64,000 bases of DNA from a virus. The stretch spans positions 33,607-97,606 of IMG/VR virus record IMGVR_UViG_3300017763_000005; one strand, given 5' to 3'. Position 1 is the stretch's first letter; each line of letters starts with the position of its first letter. The notes beneath the pieces were generated by a model that saw nothing but the letters and a program-made list of their open reading frames with translations, did not search any database and had not been told where the DNA came from. Positions 48,319-57,713 of the stretch are shown piece by piece. Position numbers and translations under genes: made by a program.

Positions 48319-48543
48319 TTAGATACCTAGTAATTTTAGCATATCATCTGCAGCTTTTTCAGCTTCTTTCTGATTCTTATAGTTATTGTCTAGAAGTTCT
48401 CCATCTACATACACAGAAAATTTTGTACCTTTTTTAGCAAGTACAACTTCTTTATCTTTTTTCTTACCAGCTTTAAAAGACTTAATTTTCTTTTCTCCGC
48501 TTGCAAGTTTAACTTTTTCTCTCAGCTCAACAAATGATAGCAT
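48319..48543 (-). CDS. 68: Prohead core protein gp68-like
   Basis: 74 residues, Lys-rich. MLSFVELREKVKLASGEKKI opens with an internal-protein-type leader (L-R-E) and continues SFKAGKKKDKEVVLAKKG and SVYVDGELLDNNY. Lies between gp21 and gp67 as in T4. One base separates its stop from the gp21 start. Confidence 0.75.
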   Translation of the reverse strand: MLSFVELREKVKLASGEKKIKSFKAGKKKDKEVVLAKKGTKFSVYVDGELLDNNYKNQKEAEKAADDMLKLLGI

Positions 48544-48549
48544 GGATTA

Positions 48550-48729
48550 TTATCCTTGTGTTTCGTTTTCTTTCTCAGCGACTTTACGCTGAACCATTCC
48601 TGATGCTATTTCTATCTTCTTAGCATCAAGAGCTGCGGCCATTTTGTCAGCCATAAGAGTATTAAACTCTTTATTAGCCTTTACGTTATCGCCATCATTT
48701 AAGTTTTTAATCAATTCATTAATTGCCAT
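48550..48729 (-). CDS. 67: Prohead core protein gp67-like
   Basis: 59 residues: MAINELIKNLNDGDNVKANK, then FNTLMADKMAAALDAKKIEI, with a charged end (VAEKENETQG). Matches T4 gp67 in size, position (directly after gp20) and helical LIKxxNxGD/ADKMAAALD composition, but lacks the long acidic tail of T4 gp67. A TATAAATA lies 20 bases upstream of the ATG. Confidence 0.75.
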   Translation of the reverse strand: MAINELIKNLNDGDNVKANKEFNTLMADKMAAALDAKKIEIASGMVQRKVAEKENETQG

Positions 48730-48749
48730 TTTTAAAATCCTTGTTTATA

Positions 48750-48757
48750 TATTTATA
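48750..48757 (-). promoter_or_regulatory. T4-type late promoter element for the 67-68-21-22-23 unit
   Basis: TATAAATA on the minus strand in the 31-base gap between gp20 and gp67, followed by AAGGATTTTTAAAA-type ribosome context. Confidence 0.7.
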
Positions 48758-48760
48758 AAA

Positions 48761-50269
48761 TTAATCGTCCCAGCGAGGGTCCTCATCGTCTGGAGCATCA
48801 AGTTTACCAGCTTTGGTTTCCTGATCAATTTGTTTCTCAATTTCCTCCAGCTCGTCATCACTAAATCTAAGTACGTTTTTACGTATCCACTCATTGGATA
48901 TATATTTACCAACGTATTCATCTAAAGATGATAACATATCAAATCTTTCTCTCATCATTTCTGCTTGTTTTAATTCTGAGAAATAATTATCTTCAATAAA
49001 ATTGAATACAATTTTTTCTTTCCAAATCTTCCAATCATCTTTTGTAATGATGCCTTTGAGTAAGAGTTGAGTTTTTAATAGTTGCATAAACAAATCAGAA
49101 AATCTTTTTCTTAATCTATCTATGAACTTCTTAAACTTTACTTCGTCTCGTGTAATCTCTGCTGTTCTGCCAAGATTGAATCCGGACTCTTGTTCTAAAC
49201 GATCAGTTGGAACATTAAGTGATTTATATAGTTTCTTTTGAAAATATATAATATCATCTATTTGTCCTAAGTTCTCGCCGCCTGGTAGCGTAGTGATTTC
49301 AGTACCTCTTCCACCTTCTCGTCTTGGTAAGAAGAAATCTTCTAACATACTCATATGTTTTCGATCATCTTTGATATCACCAGTCTTAGCATCATATACC
49401 AATTTGTTTCTATATTGATTCATAATACCTCTTAGGTATTCTTCGGCTTTACCTTTTGGTAAGTTACCAACATCAATATAAAATATCCTACGTTCTGGGG
49501 CACGTGATATTCTGTATATAACCAATGAATCTTCCATCATTCTAAGTTGATTCACTGGCTTTAATGCTTTATGTAAATAAGAAAGTATTCTTTTTCTACT
49601 TGGATCCATTATACCTGATGTACAATATGCAATTGCATCTGGATATATTTTAAGACCTTGATTAGCACCAACTGTTCCTTTATCTTGGAACATAAAGTAT
49701 TCATCTACTTTCTTAATAAGTTTAGCTCCTGTTTTAGGATCTGTTTTTTCTTCGATCTCTTTTACTTTACGTAATTTAGTAGGATCGATATATCTTAATT
49801 CTTGTATACCTTTTTTAGTATTACTTGTATCTACGATAATATGATAAGGTAATCTACCATCTACATACCATCTTCTAAATATATCATGTGCATAACTATT
49901 AAAGTTAAGCATTGAAAGAATCGCTTCAAATTCATTTTTTATTGATTCTTTAATTTTATCTGAAACTTCTAATTCATCTAATATAACGTTAACAGGTGAA
50001 TCATCATTGTCACCAACAATTGATTCATTAATAATATCTTCTACTGCAGCATCGCATTCGGGCTGTGAAGCTATATCTCTGTATTTCATTATAAGATCAT
50101 TATCATTCTTGGCCTTATCGCCGTCCATATCAATATATGCACCAAAATGACCTCCGGCCTGTATTACACCAGCGCCGTCTTCGTCCGTTCTCGGTACAAA
50201 AGACGGTAATTTCTTATCGTCTTCTTTATCTTTTTTTCTATTGATTTCAAAACCAAAAAATTCGGCCAT
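48761..50269 (-). CDS. 20: Portal vertex protein gp20
   Basis: 502 residues. FGFEINRKKDKEDDKKLPSF at the start, GLKIYPDAIAYCTSGIMDPS, LSYLHKALKPVNQLRMMEDS, VIYRISRAPERRIFYIDVGN and PTDRLEQESGFNLGRTAEIT are well-known gp20 marker segments. Forms the dodecameric DNA-entry ring and head-assembly initiator. Acidic/Asp-rich C-terminus. Late promoter at 50320. Confidence 0.97.
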   Translation of the reverse strand: MAEFFGFEINRKKDKEDDKKLPSFVPRTDEDGAGVIQAGGHFGAYIDMDGDKAKNDNDLIMKYRDIASQPECDAAVEDIINESIVGDNDDSPVNVILDELEVSDKIKESIKNEFEAILSMLNFNSYAHDIFRRWYVDGRLPYHIIVDTSNTKKGIQELRYIDPTKLRKVKEIEEKTDPKTGAKLIKKVDEYFMFQDKGTVGANQGLKIYPDAIAYCTSGIMDPSRKRILSYLHKALKPVNQLRMMEDSLVIYRISRAPERRIFYIDVGNLPKGKAEEYLRGIMNQYRNKLVYDAKTGDIKDDRKHMSMLEDFFLPRREGGRGTEITTLPGGENLGQIDDIIYFQKKLYKSLNVPTDRLEQESGFNLGRTAEITRDEVKFKKFIDRLRKRFSDLFMQLLKTQLLLKGIITKDDWKIWKEKIVFNFIEDNYFSELKQAEMMRERFDMLSSLDEYVGKYISNEWIRKNVLRFSDDELEEIEKQIDQETKAGKLDAPDDEDPRWDD

Positions 50270-50290
50270 ATTTTTTCCTCACATTATCGG

Positions 50291-50309
50291 AGGGGACATT
50301 ACATCCCCT
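50291..50309 (-). other. Hairpin in the gp20 leader
   Basis: 6-bp AGGGGA/TCCCCT inverted repeat with a 7-base loop and no T-run, lying between the late element at 50320 and the gp20 ATG. May be a weak terminator for gp19 transcripts or a stabilising 5' structure on gp20 mRNA. Confidence 0.4.
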
Positions 50310-50319
50310 CGTCTAATAT

Positions 50320-50327
50320 TATTTATA
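50320..50327 (-). promoter_or_regulatory. T4-type late promoter element for gp20
   Basis: TATAAATA on the minus strand between the gp19 stop and the gp20 start, 50 bases ahead of the ATG. Confidence 0.65.
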
Positions 50328-50330
50328 TAC

Positions 50331-50858
50331 CTACGAAGTAGTGTTAGATTCCCAGTATTGTAACTGGAATTCTACTGTGAACTCTTCAATAGTATTTTCT
50401 GAATCATAACTTACTTCAATTTCAGAAATATTAGTAGGAAATAATCCTCTAAAATCATATCTCTTAGTTGGGTTACCTTCTTTATCCAATTGTTCAACAA
50501 TTGCATCAGCTTGGTAATCAGTAGGATTTGATAATCCTGTATTTTCATTATGATTATTAATACCATTCATCCGACGTTCCATCGAGTTACGAACTTCAAA
50601 CCCAACGTCATTAATGACTGTGATTGTCCAAGGTTCAAATGTTCTGTCTCCAGCTATTTGAAGTGTTCTACCTCTGAATAAAACAGGGATAGGTTCAATT
50701 ACTGAAGAAGGCATTTGAGCTGTTTTACACATAAATGATGTAAGTTCTACATCACCTTGCGCATAACTTGGATAGTTCATAGTTACCTTAAAAAGGTTGG
50801 ATCTTGCTCCACCGCCTACTAGTTTAGATTTAAAATCATCTACACCTAAAATTGCCAT
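50331..50858 (-). CDS. 19: Tail tube protein gp19
   Basis: 175 residues. LFKVTMNYPSYAQGDVELTS, MCKTAQMPSSVIEPIPVLF, GRTLQIAGDRTFEPWTITVI and YDFRGLFPTNISEIEVSYDS are gp19 hallmarks. Polymerises into the inner tail tube. 11 bases downstream of gp18. Confidence 0.94.
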   Translation of the reverse strand: MAILGVDDFKSKLVGGGARSNLFKVTMNYPSYAQGDVELTSFMCKTAQMPSSVIEPIPVLFRGRTLQIAGDRTFEPWTITVINDVGFEVRNSMERRMNGINNHNENTGLSNPTDYQADAIVEQLDKEGNPTKRYDFRGLFPTNISEIEVSYDSENTIEEFTVEFQLQYWESNTTS

Positions 50859-50869
50859 GTCTTATCCTC

Positions 50870-52558
50870 CTATGAACCTGCAATCTCGGAGAATTCTACT
50901 CCGGATCGGGTTGCTACAAAGTTCAATGTTATGAAGTTAATAGATCTGTTTGGCTTGATAAAAATATCAGCTACAAATTTATTACCATCAACCACTTGAC
51001 TTGTGTTGTTAGTTTGATCACAGATTACTAAAAAGTCTGTGAGTCCACGTCTTCCTTTGACGTCTCTCAAGAACGGTTCAACTAAGTTTCTGAACTGTGC
51101 TCTTGTAAATTCGTCGTTAAATTCGAAGAGTTGCGCTTTAGCTGCTGTGCTAACCGCTTTCTCTAATGCAATAAAGAGTCTACGTACATTTATTCTGTCG
51201 AATGCTGAAGGTCTACTTAATAAAGTTTTGTCCCCAAATAGTAAAGTACCTTGTCCAGGTAATGATACTATAGGATTGACTCTTGCTTTATAAAGAGTAT
51301 CTCTGTCTGCTTTCTTAGGATTAAATGCTAATTTAGTTACTCCAAGAAGTTGACCTCTATTTACGCCTGCTGGAGAGAACCATGCATCTGCCACATTGTC
51401 TGTGTTAGCGCAAAGTCCTGCATGATGACCTGCAGCTCCAATATATCTGTATACGTCGTTATATTTGTCGTATACATATAAAGCTGTTGAGTCAACAGAA
51501 GCGTAAGATGTAGATGTTAAACCATCAGCAAATGCTTTCACATCAGCTGCAGGAGTTGAACTACCTACTGTGTCTTCTAATGGTGGAGATACAAAAGCCA
51601 TACAATCTTTTCTTGCGTTAACAATAGCTATTAAATCTTCTGCTATTGTCTCTGCGCCATTGGCGTCAGGAGTAGCAAATAATAGATTTACATCTACAGT
51701 GTCTGCATCTTCTAAAAGATCATATCCTAATGCGATCTCTCCAGTTGTTGGAGCATTATCGTCCGATCCACCCGCAAGTGAATGTTCGATAGCTGCGTTA
51801 TTGGTTGTCATTGATCCGGATTGAGAAGCTAATGTTTCTCCAGCATCAGATAAACTTGTATCATGATCAGCCCACCAAATATATTCGGATTGTGAATTAA
51901 TCACATCCTTATAAAAGTTTGATGTACCATCAGAATTTTTAGCATCTGAACCTTGCGATACAAATGCGAATGTTTCTAATACTGTTCCTGGTGTACCAGA
52001 TATAGCTCCATCTTCATCAACAACTGCTACATGCAGTTCGTCGTTTGCAGAAGTTTTACCTAGGTCTATCGCATATTGTGATGTCCCTGGTGCAGCATCA
52101 AAATTAGCAGAATATGTCCACCCTGAAAAGGATGTAATACCCTGTGTAACCATTGATACTTTTAAGCTATTACCTAACACGCCTGGATATTTAGCTACCC
52201 AGTTACCCTTACTTAGACTACCGTCAGCGTAATTATTATCATAGTCATCTTCATTCTTTATCAGCTGTCCTGAACCATCTGCAGTCGCGTTGTCGTGACC
52301 GGATGCTACTCGAACTACTTTTAGTGCGTTTCCATACTTTAAGAATGACGCTGCTACTAAAAAGTATTTTGCTGTATTGTCGTCCGGTGCACCAAATTTC
52401 TCGGCAAGTTCATTTTCAGAACTTACTGTCATTATTTGCTCCACAGGACCCCAGTTGAACGAGCCTGCAAATCCACCAATGCTGGTTGATACTGCTGGGA
52501 CTACATTCGTAGCGTCGATCTCATTGACCTGAACGCCTGGTGATACTTGAAATGCCAT
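50870..52558 (-). CDS. 18: Tail sheath protein gp18
   Basis: 562 residues, shorter than T4 gp18 (about 659). SPGVQVNEIDATNVVPAVST, AGSFNWGPVEQIMTVSSENE, the C-terminal FNDEFTRAQFRNLVEPFLRD and VVDGNKFVADIFIKPNRSIN are standard sheath motifs. The middle (about 110-290) is Ser/Ala/Asp-rich and variable. Contractile sheath subunit. Late promoter at 52620. Confidence 0.96.
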   Translation of the reverse strand: MAFQVSPGVQVNEIDATNVVPAVSTSIGGFAGSFNWGPVEQIMTVSSENELAEKFGAPDDNTAKYFLVAASFLKYGNALKVVRVASGHDNATADGSGQLIKNEDDYDNNYADGSLSKGNWVAKYPGVLGNSLKVSMVTQGITSFSGWTYSANFDAAPGTSQYAIDLGKTSANDELHVAVVDEDGAISGTPGTVLETFAFVSQGSDAKNSDGTSNFYKDVINSQSEYIWWADHDTSLSDAGETLASQSGSMTTNNAAIEHSLAGGSDDNAPTTGEIALGYDLLEDADTVDVNLLFATPDANGAETIAEDLIAIVNARKDCMAFVSPPLEDTVGSSTPAADVKAFADGLTSTSYASVDSTALYVYDKYNDVYRYIGAAGHHAGLCANTDNVADAWFSPAGVNRGQLLGVTKLAFNPKKADRDTLYKARVNPIVSLPGQGTLLFGDKTLLSRPSAFDRINVRRLFIALEKAVSTAAKAQLFEFNDEFTRAQFRNLVEPFLRDVKGRRGLTDFLVICDQTNNTSQVVDGNKFVADIFIKPNRSINFITLNFVATRSGVEFSEIAGS

Positions 52559-52619
52559 CGCTTTGTCCTCTATGTTTGAGTTAGTTAATATGTTTCATAA
52601 TACGAATATTCAATAGTAT

Positions 52620-52627
52620 TATTTATA
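52620..52627 (-). promoter_or_regulatory. T4-type late promoter element for gp18
   Basis: TATAAATA on the minus strand in the gap between gp17 and gp18, 61 bases ahead of the gp18 ATG. Confidence 0.65.
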
Positions 52628-52642
52628 ATAAAGTAATCTTCA

Positions 52643-54256
52643 TTAGATGTTGCGTCCTGTCCATTCAGATTCAAACCATATATTACCATCATCACCTTTT
52701 ACACCTTGTTCTTTATTATCATAATTAATACTTTCTACATAACCGAATGGTAACATATCATCTTGAATTGCTTTTAATCTTTCCCTATATAACATATCTT
52801 TCATATCAATATTTGTTAGAGCTTCAAATACATCTGTAGAAGTAAACCAGGCAAACAATACTAAGTTCATCATTAAATCATCATGGTTTGGAGCAATAGC
52901 CATAAAGCTATTTCCTCTACTTACAAAAGTACTCATCTCTAAAATTGTTTGTGCATCATTAATTTTTAATTTTTTCTGTTCAATTAAATCTTTTATAGCT
53001 GAACAACCAATCCTTTTTACTCTTTTAGTCATATTAACACCAAGAGCATCTGCCTTTACGCTTGATTCAACAAACATATTTTCGTATTCTAAATCGTAAT
53101 ATAATCCATTACAAACAACTGAACCTTGGTCATTACTTTCTACAATGGTATAAGCCATATTATAAAAATTAGCATATTTGTATATAATATCTGGCAATAA
53201 CATTGGAGATATATTATTATCTCTAAAAATTGCAACTTGTTCAAATTGTTTTGATGATACATCTATTATTGTAAATGTGCTATAATCTTGTTGTCTTCCT
53301 TTTGCAACATCTACTGTCATGACATATTCATGATCTTCTATTGGTTGCTTATATATAAAAACATTCTCCTTAATAAACTCAGGTTCTATACTTACTTGAG
53401 CCAGTAAATAATTAGCATCTATTAATGTGTTGCCTCTTCCATGGAACGTATTACCAAATTCTTGTTCAAACTGCAACTCAGATGTATTATTAACTGTTTC
53501 TTCTTTCCATTTTTCATCTCTACCTGGTACATCCCACCAATCTACTCTAAATGGTTTAAATTCATTTGTATTTTGTACAGCACCTTCCCATAACTTATGG
53601 TATACATTACCTATACCGTTAGCTGTTGATGTAATAATAATTTGAGCATCTTTACCAGCTGATACAACAGGATAAGTTGAAGTATAAAATTGAGCATCAT
53701 TTTCAACAAATGCAAACTCATCTAAGAATAATAAGTTAATTGAAAGACCACGAATAGAACTACCAGTTGTAGCTGATGCTATTATTCTAGAATTATTACT
53801 AAACTCAACTGATCCTTTATTTAATGCTTTGCAGCCTGGTTGTAAAAAGAACGGCAAATTTTCTAAAGCTAATGTTATACGTGCTAACATTTCTCTTGCA
53901 ACAGCACCTTTGTTAGCTAATATAGCTATTGTTTTTTCTGGATGAAAACATGCATACCATAAGAGATATACAACTGATGATATTGACTTACCGCTTTGTC
54001 TACATGCTAATACAATACTAAAACGATTTTCATGAAAATGCTGAAACATTTTTTCTTGATATGGATATAAATCAAAATCAACTAATCCTTCATCTAAAGA
54101 AATAATTTTTATATAAGTGCGGGCAAAGTATGCAGGATCTTGCATACATTTTTGATATTCTAGGACTTCTTCTTTACTAAATTCAGTTTGGACGCCATCT
54201 CTCTTGACGTTTGGATTACCTAGATAACCGAATTCATTATTTTTTAACGTCGCCAT
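52643..54256 (-). CDS. 17: Terminase large subunit gp17
   Basis: 537 residues. Walker A LACRQSGKSISSVV (residues 84-97), Walker B LLFLDEFAFVEND, coupling motif IITSTANGIG and the nuclease part MTVDVAKGRQQDYSTF, IVESNDQGS and HDDLMMNLVLFAW with acidic metal ligands. Packages DNA through the gp20 portal. Overlaps gp16 by 20 bases. Confidence 0.96.
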   Translation of the reverse strand: MATLKNNEFGYLGNPNVKRDGVQTEFSKEEVLEYQKCMQDPAYFARTYIKIISLDEGLVDFDLYPYQEKMFQHFHENRFSIVLACRQSGKSISSVVYLLWYACFHPEKTIAILANKGAVAREMLARITLALENLPFFLQPGCKALNKGSVEFSNNSRIIASATTGSSIRGLSINLLFLDEFAFVENDAQFYTSTYPVVSAGKDAQIIITSTANGIGNVYHKLWEGAVQNTNEFKPFRVDWWDVPGRDEKWKEETVNNTSELQFEQEFGNTFHGRGNTLIDANYLLAQVSIEPEFIKENVFIYKQPIEDHEYVMTVDVAKGRQQDYSTFTIIDVSSKQFEQVAIFRDNNISPMLLPDIIYKYANFYNMAYTIVESNDQGSVVCNGLYYDLEYENMFVESSVKADALGVNMTKRVKRIGCSAIKDLIEQKKLKINDAQTILEMSTFVSRGNSFMAIAPNHDDLMMNLVLFAWFTSTDVFEALTNIDMKDMLYRERLKAIQDDMLPFGYVESINYDNKEQGVKGDDGNIWFESEWTGRNI

Positions 54257-54650
54257 CTACTATTACATTATCTTTTTTTAATAATAATCTTTGTAAATCA
54301 GTTGTACTTCCTACAAACATATTATTATTTGTCACTTGTTTAGCTTCTTCCCTTTCGTCTTTAGTTAAGTCTTGCTTACTTTTTTGAAGGTCCATTAAGT
54401 TTTTAGTTACATCACCAAGATTTTTAATTGTTTGAGATAATACCTCAAACGCTCTTGGGTGTTCTGATTCTCTTGCTAACTCAGCAAGCACATCCATAGA
54501 TCTTGTACCTGTGTATATAAGATCTTTATATGTTTTACGAGAAAATTCATAATCATCTTTTATATCTTTATCAAGTTTTAGTGGTCTATCTTTTTTAACT
54601 ACTGGCAAATTCTTTTCTAATTTTGCTACTATTTTTTCTTTTTTATCCAT
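54237..54650 (-). CDS. 16: Terminase small subunit gp16
   Basis: 137 residues, helical and charged: LKLDKDIKDDYEFSRKTYKD, LIYTGTRSMDVLAELARESE and AFEVLSQTIKNLGDVTKNLM are typical of gp16. Recognises DNA and regulates gp17. Shares one base with gp15 and overlaps gp17. Confidence 0.92.
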   Translation of the reverse strand: MDKKEKIVAKLEKNLPVVKKDRPLKLDKDIKDDYEFSRKTYKDLIYTGTRSMDVLAELARESEHPRAFEVLSQTIKNLGDVTKNLMDLQKSKQDLTKDEREEAKQVTNNNMFVGSTTDLQRLLLKKDNVIVDGDVKK

Positions 54651-55405
54651 TATTCGGTACCATCTTGTGTTATGGTTTCTGTTATTGTAAAGCTATCTGC
54701 CGTATCTGTAGCTCCAACAGTAAAGTCCATTTCCTCAAACAATTGTGTTGTTAAATCTTTATCATGAAAATCAATATTAACTTCGCGTATAATAGCGCTA
54801 TCTCCTGTAGGTCCAAAGAACTTCATTTTCATTGTAAAGTCTAATTGATAAATTAATACACGCCTTTCAGTAAAGTCTCCTTCATACTGATCCTCTATTT
54901 GAACACCACCTAATATAACTGAAACATCTTGCTTATAATTAAATCCAGATACAGGAGTAATTGTTACGCTATACTCTGGCTGAAAATAAGGAAGAATTTG
55001 TTCGACTATTTGTAGTCCATCATCTTGATTTTTTACCATAATATATAATGACATTCCAATATCATATGAAGTATAATGTTTAATTGTTTTCTTTTTAGTT
55101 ACATCTGAAGCATGCGTTTCTGATATTACATTTCTTTTAGGCATTTTTTGACTTGTATCTAAAGTTAAACCCGTAATTTCAAATCCCATTCTTGGTAATT
55201 TAATTGCCATAGTAGCGTCTCTACCAGTTTCCTGATCTAAACGAGATAAGAATTTTGCTTTAGGTCCATAAGCTAATGGAACTCTTACTTGATTTAATAC
55301 ACTTCCATCTGCAGCTTTTCTTGCTACTTTTAAATTATTAAATAGCGTACCAAAAACAGCAACTGATTTTCTCATTGTTGCGTGATAAAAATGATCTCCA
55401 AACAT
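54650..55405 (-). CDS. 15: Tail sheath stabiliser/completion protein gp15
   Basis: 251 residues. FYHATMRKSVAVFGTLFNNL, VPLAYGPKAKFLSRLDQETG, LPRMGFEITGLTLDTSQKMP and VMVKNQDDGLQIVEQILPYF (here IMVKNQDDGLQIVEQILPYF) are gp15 markers. It caps the tail for head joining. One-base junctions with gp14 and gp16. Confidence 0.95.
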   Translation of the reverse strand: MFGDHFYHATMRKSVAVFGTLFNNLKVARKAADGSVLNQVRVPLAYGPKAKFLSRLDQETGRDATMAIKLPRMGFEITGLTLDTSQKMPKRNVISETHASDVTKKKTIKHYTSYDIGMSLYIMVKNQDDGLQIVEQILPYFQPEYSVTITPVSGFNYKQDVSVILGGVQIEDQYEGDFTERRVLIYQLDFTMKMKFFGPTGDSAIIREVNIDFHDKDLTTQLFEEMDFTVGATDTADSFTITETITQDGTE

Positions 55406-56676
55406 TAGTATGTCTCCGATGGATCACCAAATGGATTTGATTCTGAAAAATCAATAAATCCATCAGCATCTAATTCAAAATCAATATTTTGAGCAGCCTC
55501 ATCTGTAGCCCAAGTTACTCCTGTAGTATCTGTAATGTCACTACGTATAACTGATATTGTTCCAGTATAACCTGTTGTTCTTCCAGTTAATGTTCCATCT
55601 TTTACAAATTCTTTTGCATCTGAGGATCCTGATGTGCCTATATTACTTACCCATATTTTACTAAGAACATTTGAAGCTTTAGTTCTTTGTTGTACTTCAC
55701 CAAATATTTTTACAGGAGATACAACTGCAGATGTAAGTACTGCTGTTCCGCCCATACCACTATGGTTTGAACAATAGTAATATAATGTTGTAGGTGTTGA
55801 TGAACTTACTACAATAACTACTTTTGCTCCAGCTTGTCCAGGAGTACCAGTGACTGTAACTCCAGTTGTATATTCAGCGCCACTTGCATGTGAACCATTA
55901 GCAGTAGTACTAAATTTAAAGTTATGAGTAGCATTACTTGCATCTGATAAATCAAATGTTACAGTTGAACCTATTGATAATGTTTTATTTGGATGTATAT
56001 CATTATCTAAATAAAATTTACTATTTGCAACAGTTACGGCATAAGTTTTAGCTGCAATATCTTGACTGATTGTTTGTTCTACTATTTCACCAACACTAAA
56101 ATGATTACCGCCACTAATAGCAATTTCCATAGGTATTTGATAAGCAACTTCTGCAGTTGAATCATCTATCGATGTAATACCAGTTTCAAAATCTTCATCA
56201 TTATATTCAAATAATGAACATGTCATCTTGTATACTGGTAAATTTGATAGTTGATAAAACGGTTGATCGTCTTCTACAAATGAAATTTCAAAGAAACTAT
56301 TTGTCATAGGCAAGAAGATTAAATCTCCTTCCTGTGGTCTTGGATCTACTTGGTTGTCATCAAATACTCCTACACGAGTATCCCATCGTCTGCGTGATAC
56401 TATAAATGTAGCTTCGTCTCTTATTTCTAAACCAAATTTAGAATATAAATCTCCAGATCCTTCAAACCCTTCATTATTTTCAATATACATTTCAAGTAAA
56501 TAAGCATCATCAAAACTAGATGCTGGATCTTCGTTTAAAACATTATCACGATTTACAAGAGTGCGTGGAATATAATAGACGTCTTGTCCATATATTCCCA
56601 ATGATTCTATTATCAGGTCTTCGTAAAGATTCTGTTCAGATTTTACGGCCTGAGAAAAATATACATTTCTCGGCAT
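55405..56676 (-). CDS. 14: Neck protein gp14 with a cupredoxin-like insertion
   Basis: 423 residues, much longer than T4 gp14 (about 256). The gp14 frame is seen in MPRNVYFSQAVKSEQNLYED, QDVYYIPRTLVNRDNVLNED, SFFEISFVEDDQPFYQLSNL and the C-terminal QNIDFELDADGFIDFSESNP. Residues ~205-320 are an inserted beta-sandwich: KTLSIGSTVTFDLSDASN, ATHNFKFSTT (H251), TLYYYCSNHSGMGG (C302, H305, M308). These four match the ligands of type 1 copper sites. Head-tail connector protein; the inserted domain could decorate the neck. Confidence 0.92.
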   Translation of the reverse strand: MPRNVYFSQAVKSEQNLYEDLIIESLGIYGQDVYYIPRTLVNRDNVLNEDPASSFDDAYLLEMYIENNEGFEGSGDLYSKFGLEIRDEATFIVSRRRWDTRVGVFDDNQVDPRPQEGDLIFLPMTNSFFEISFVEDDQPFYQLSNLPVYKMTCSLFEYNDEDFETGITSIDDSTAEVAYQIPMEIAISGGNHFSVGEIVEQTISQDIAAKTYAVTVANSKFYLDNDIHPNKTLSIGSTVTFDLSDASNATHNFKFSTTANGSHASGAEYTTGVTVTGTPGQAGAKVVIVVSSSTPTTLYYYCSNHSGMGGTAVLTSAVVSPVKIFGEVQQRTKASNVLSKIWVSNIGTSGSSDAKEFVKDGTLTGRTTGYTGTISVIRSDITDTTGVTWATDEAAQNIDFELDADGFIDFSESNPFGDPSETY

Positions 56677-56679
56677 TTT

Positions 56680-57651
56680 TTATCCTGTCATGAAGTCGAC
56701 TGGCTGTTCCCAATTAAGTCTAGCCTCTTCTTCTAATTTTTCTATTTCTTCATTTGCGTCGTCAAATATTTGACGTCCATTAAATGTTACGCCACCTGGC
56801 ATTACCATACCTTCAAATTTAATTAGATTAGTTCCCCACTGTCTTTTAATCAATGCTGTCGCATATCTCTTTAAGAAGTAATCGTTATAAACATCGGTGT
56901 AAGTATTTGGATCGATAATTCTATAACATTCTACTACTAAATAATCATCAACATCTACTTCTTCATCCCAATCCATAAAAACATCTAATTGATTTTTATG
57001 TTTATCAAAGTTTATATGTTTTTGATCAGAATCTATAACTAAATCTAAGAGCGATAAGAATTGTTGTGACATCACATATTCAGTTAAATTACCCATAAAA
57101 CCAACTGAGTATATATCATTTAAATGTATTTGATATCTTATATCAAACATATCACTTGAAGATACAGAATCTCTAATTGGCATAACTCTTACAACATCTG
57201 TAATTAAGTCATTGATTGGTATATAACGATTCTCTATATCGCCTTTTGATATTCCATTAGAAGCTATTGTTCCTGTAGCACTAGTTGTTCCACCAGTAAT
57301 TACATCTCCAACAGCAAAAGCAGTATTAGAATCTACTAATGCATTATATGTTATTTTAGTTCCAGTGGCTGTTTTAACTACTGCTTTAGCACCTGAAGTA
57401 CCTCCAGTAATAGTTTCACCTACACTAAAATTTCCTGCAACTGCAGCAGTGAGTGTTAAAGATGAATTAGTGACTTTATGTTTTAGATAAAATTTTTCTA
57501 TAGAATCTGCATGATAATGCTGATAAAATTGTAGAGCTTCATCTACTCTATCATCGATTTGATCATCGTCAACATTGATTTCTATTACAGGTGCGCCTAA
57601 TGATCTTAAGCAATAATCTATAAAAGTTTGTTTACTATTTGGAGCTGCCAT
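56680..57651 (-). CDS. 13: Neck protein gp13 with a repeat insertion
   Basis: 323 residues. QTFIDYCLRSLGAPVIEINV, DRVDEALQFYQHYHADSIEK, FDIRYQIHLNDIYSVGFMG and IDPNTYTDVYNDYFLKRYAT are gp13 features. Between residues ~60 and 130 there is an insertion with two GExIxGG repeats (NFSVGETITGGTSGAKAVV and AFAVGDVITGGTTSATGTI), small beta motifs that I have seen in marine phage structural proteins. Connector to the tail. Late promoter at 57673. Confidence 0.93.
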   Translation of the reverse strand: MAAPNSKQTFIDYCLRSLGAPVIEINVDDDQIDDRVDEALQFYQHYHADSIEKFYLKHKVTNSSLTLTAAVAGNFSVGETITGGTSGAKAVVKTATGTKITYNALVDSNTAFAVGDVITGGTTSATGTIASNGISKGDIENRYIPINDLITDVVRVMPIRDSVSSSDMFDIRYQIHLNDIYSVGFMGNLTEYVMSQQFLSLLDLVIDSDQKHINFDKHKNQLDVFMDWDEEVDVDDYLVVECYRIIDPNTYTDVYNDYFLKRYATALIKRQWGTNLIKFEGMVMPGGVTFNGRQIFDDANEEIEKLEEEARLNWEQPVDFMTG

Positions 57652-57672
57652 AATTAATTCCTATTATAGTTC

Positions 57673-57680
57673 TATTTATA
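57673..57680 (-). promoter_or_regulatory. T4-type late promoter element for gp13-14-15-16-17
   Basis: TATAAATA on the minus strand 21 bases ahead of the gp13 ATG, in the gap after the tail-fibre genes. Confidence 0.7.
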
Positions 57681-57713
57681 ATAGTTTACACTTCAATTAG
57701 GATTAATATCTTA

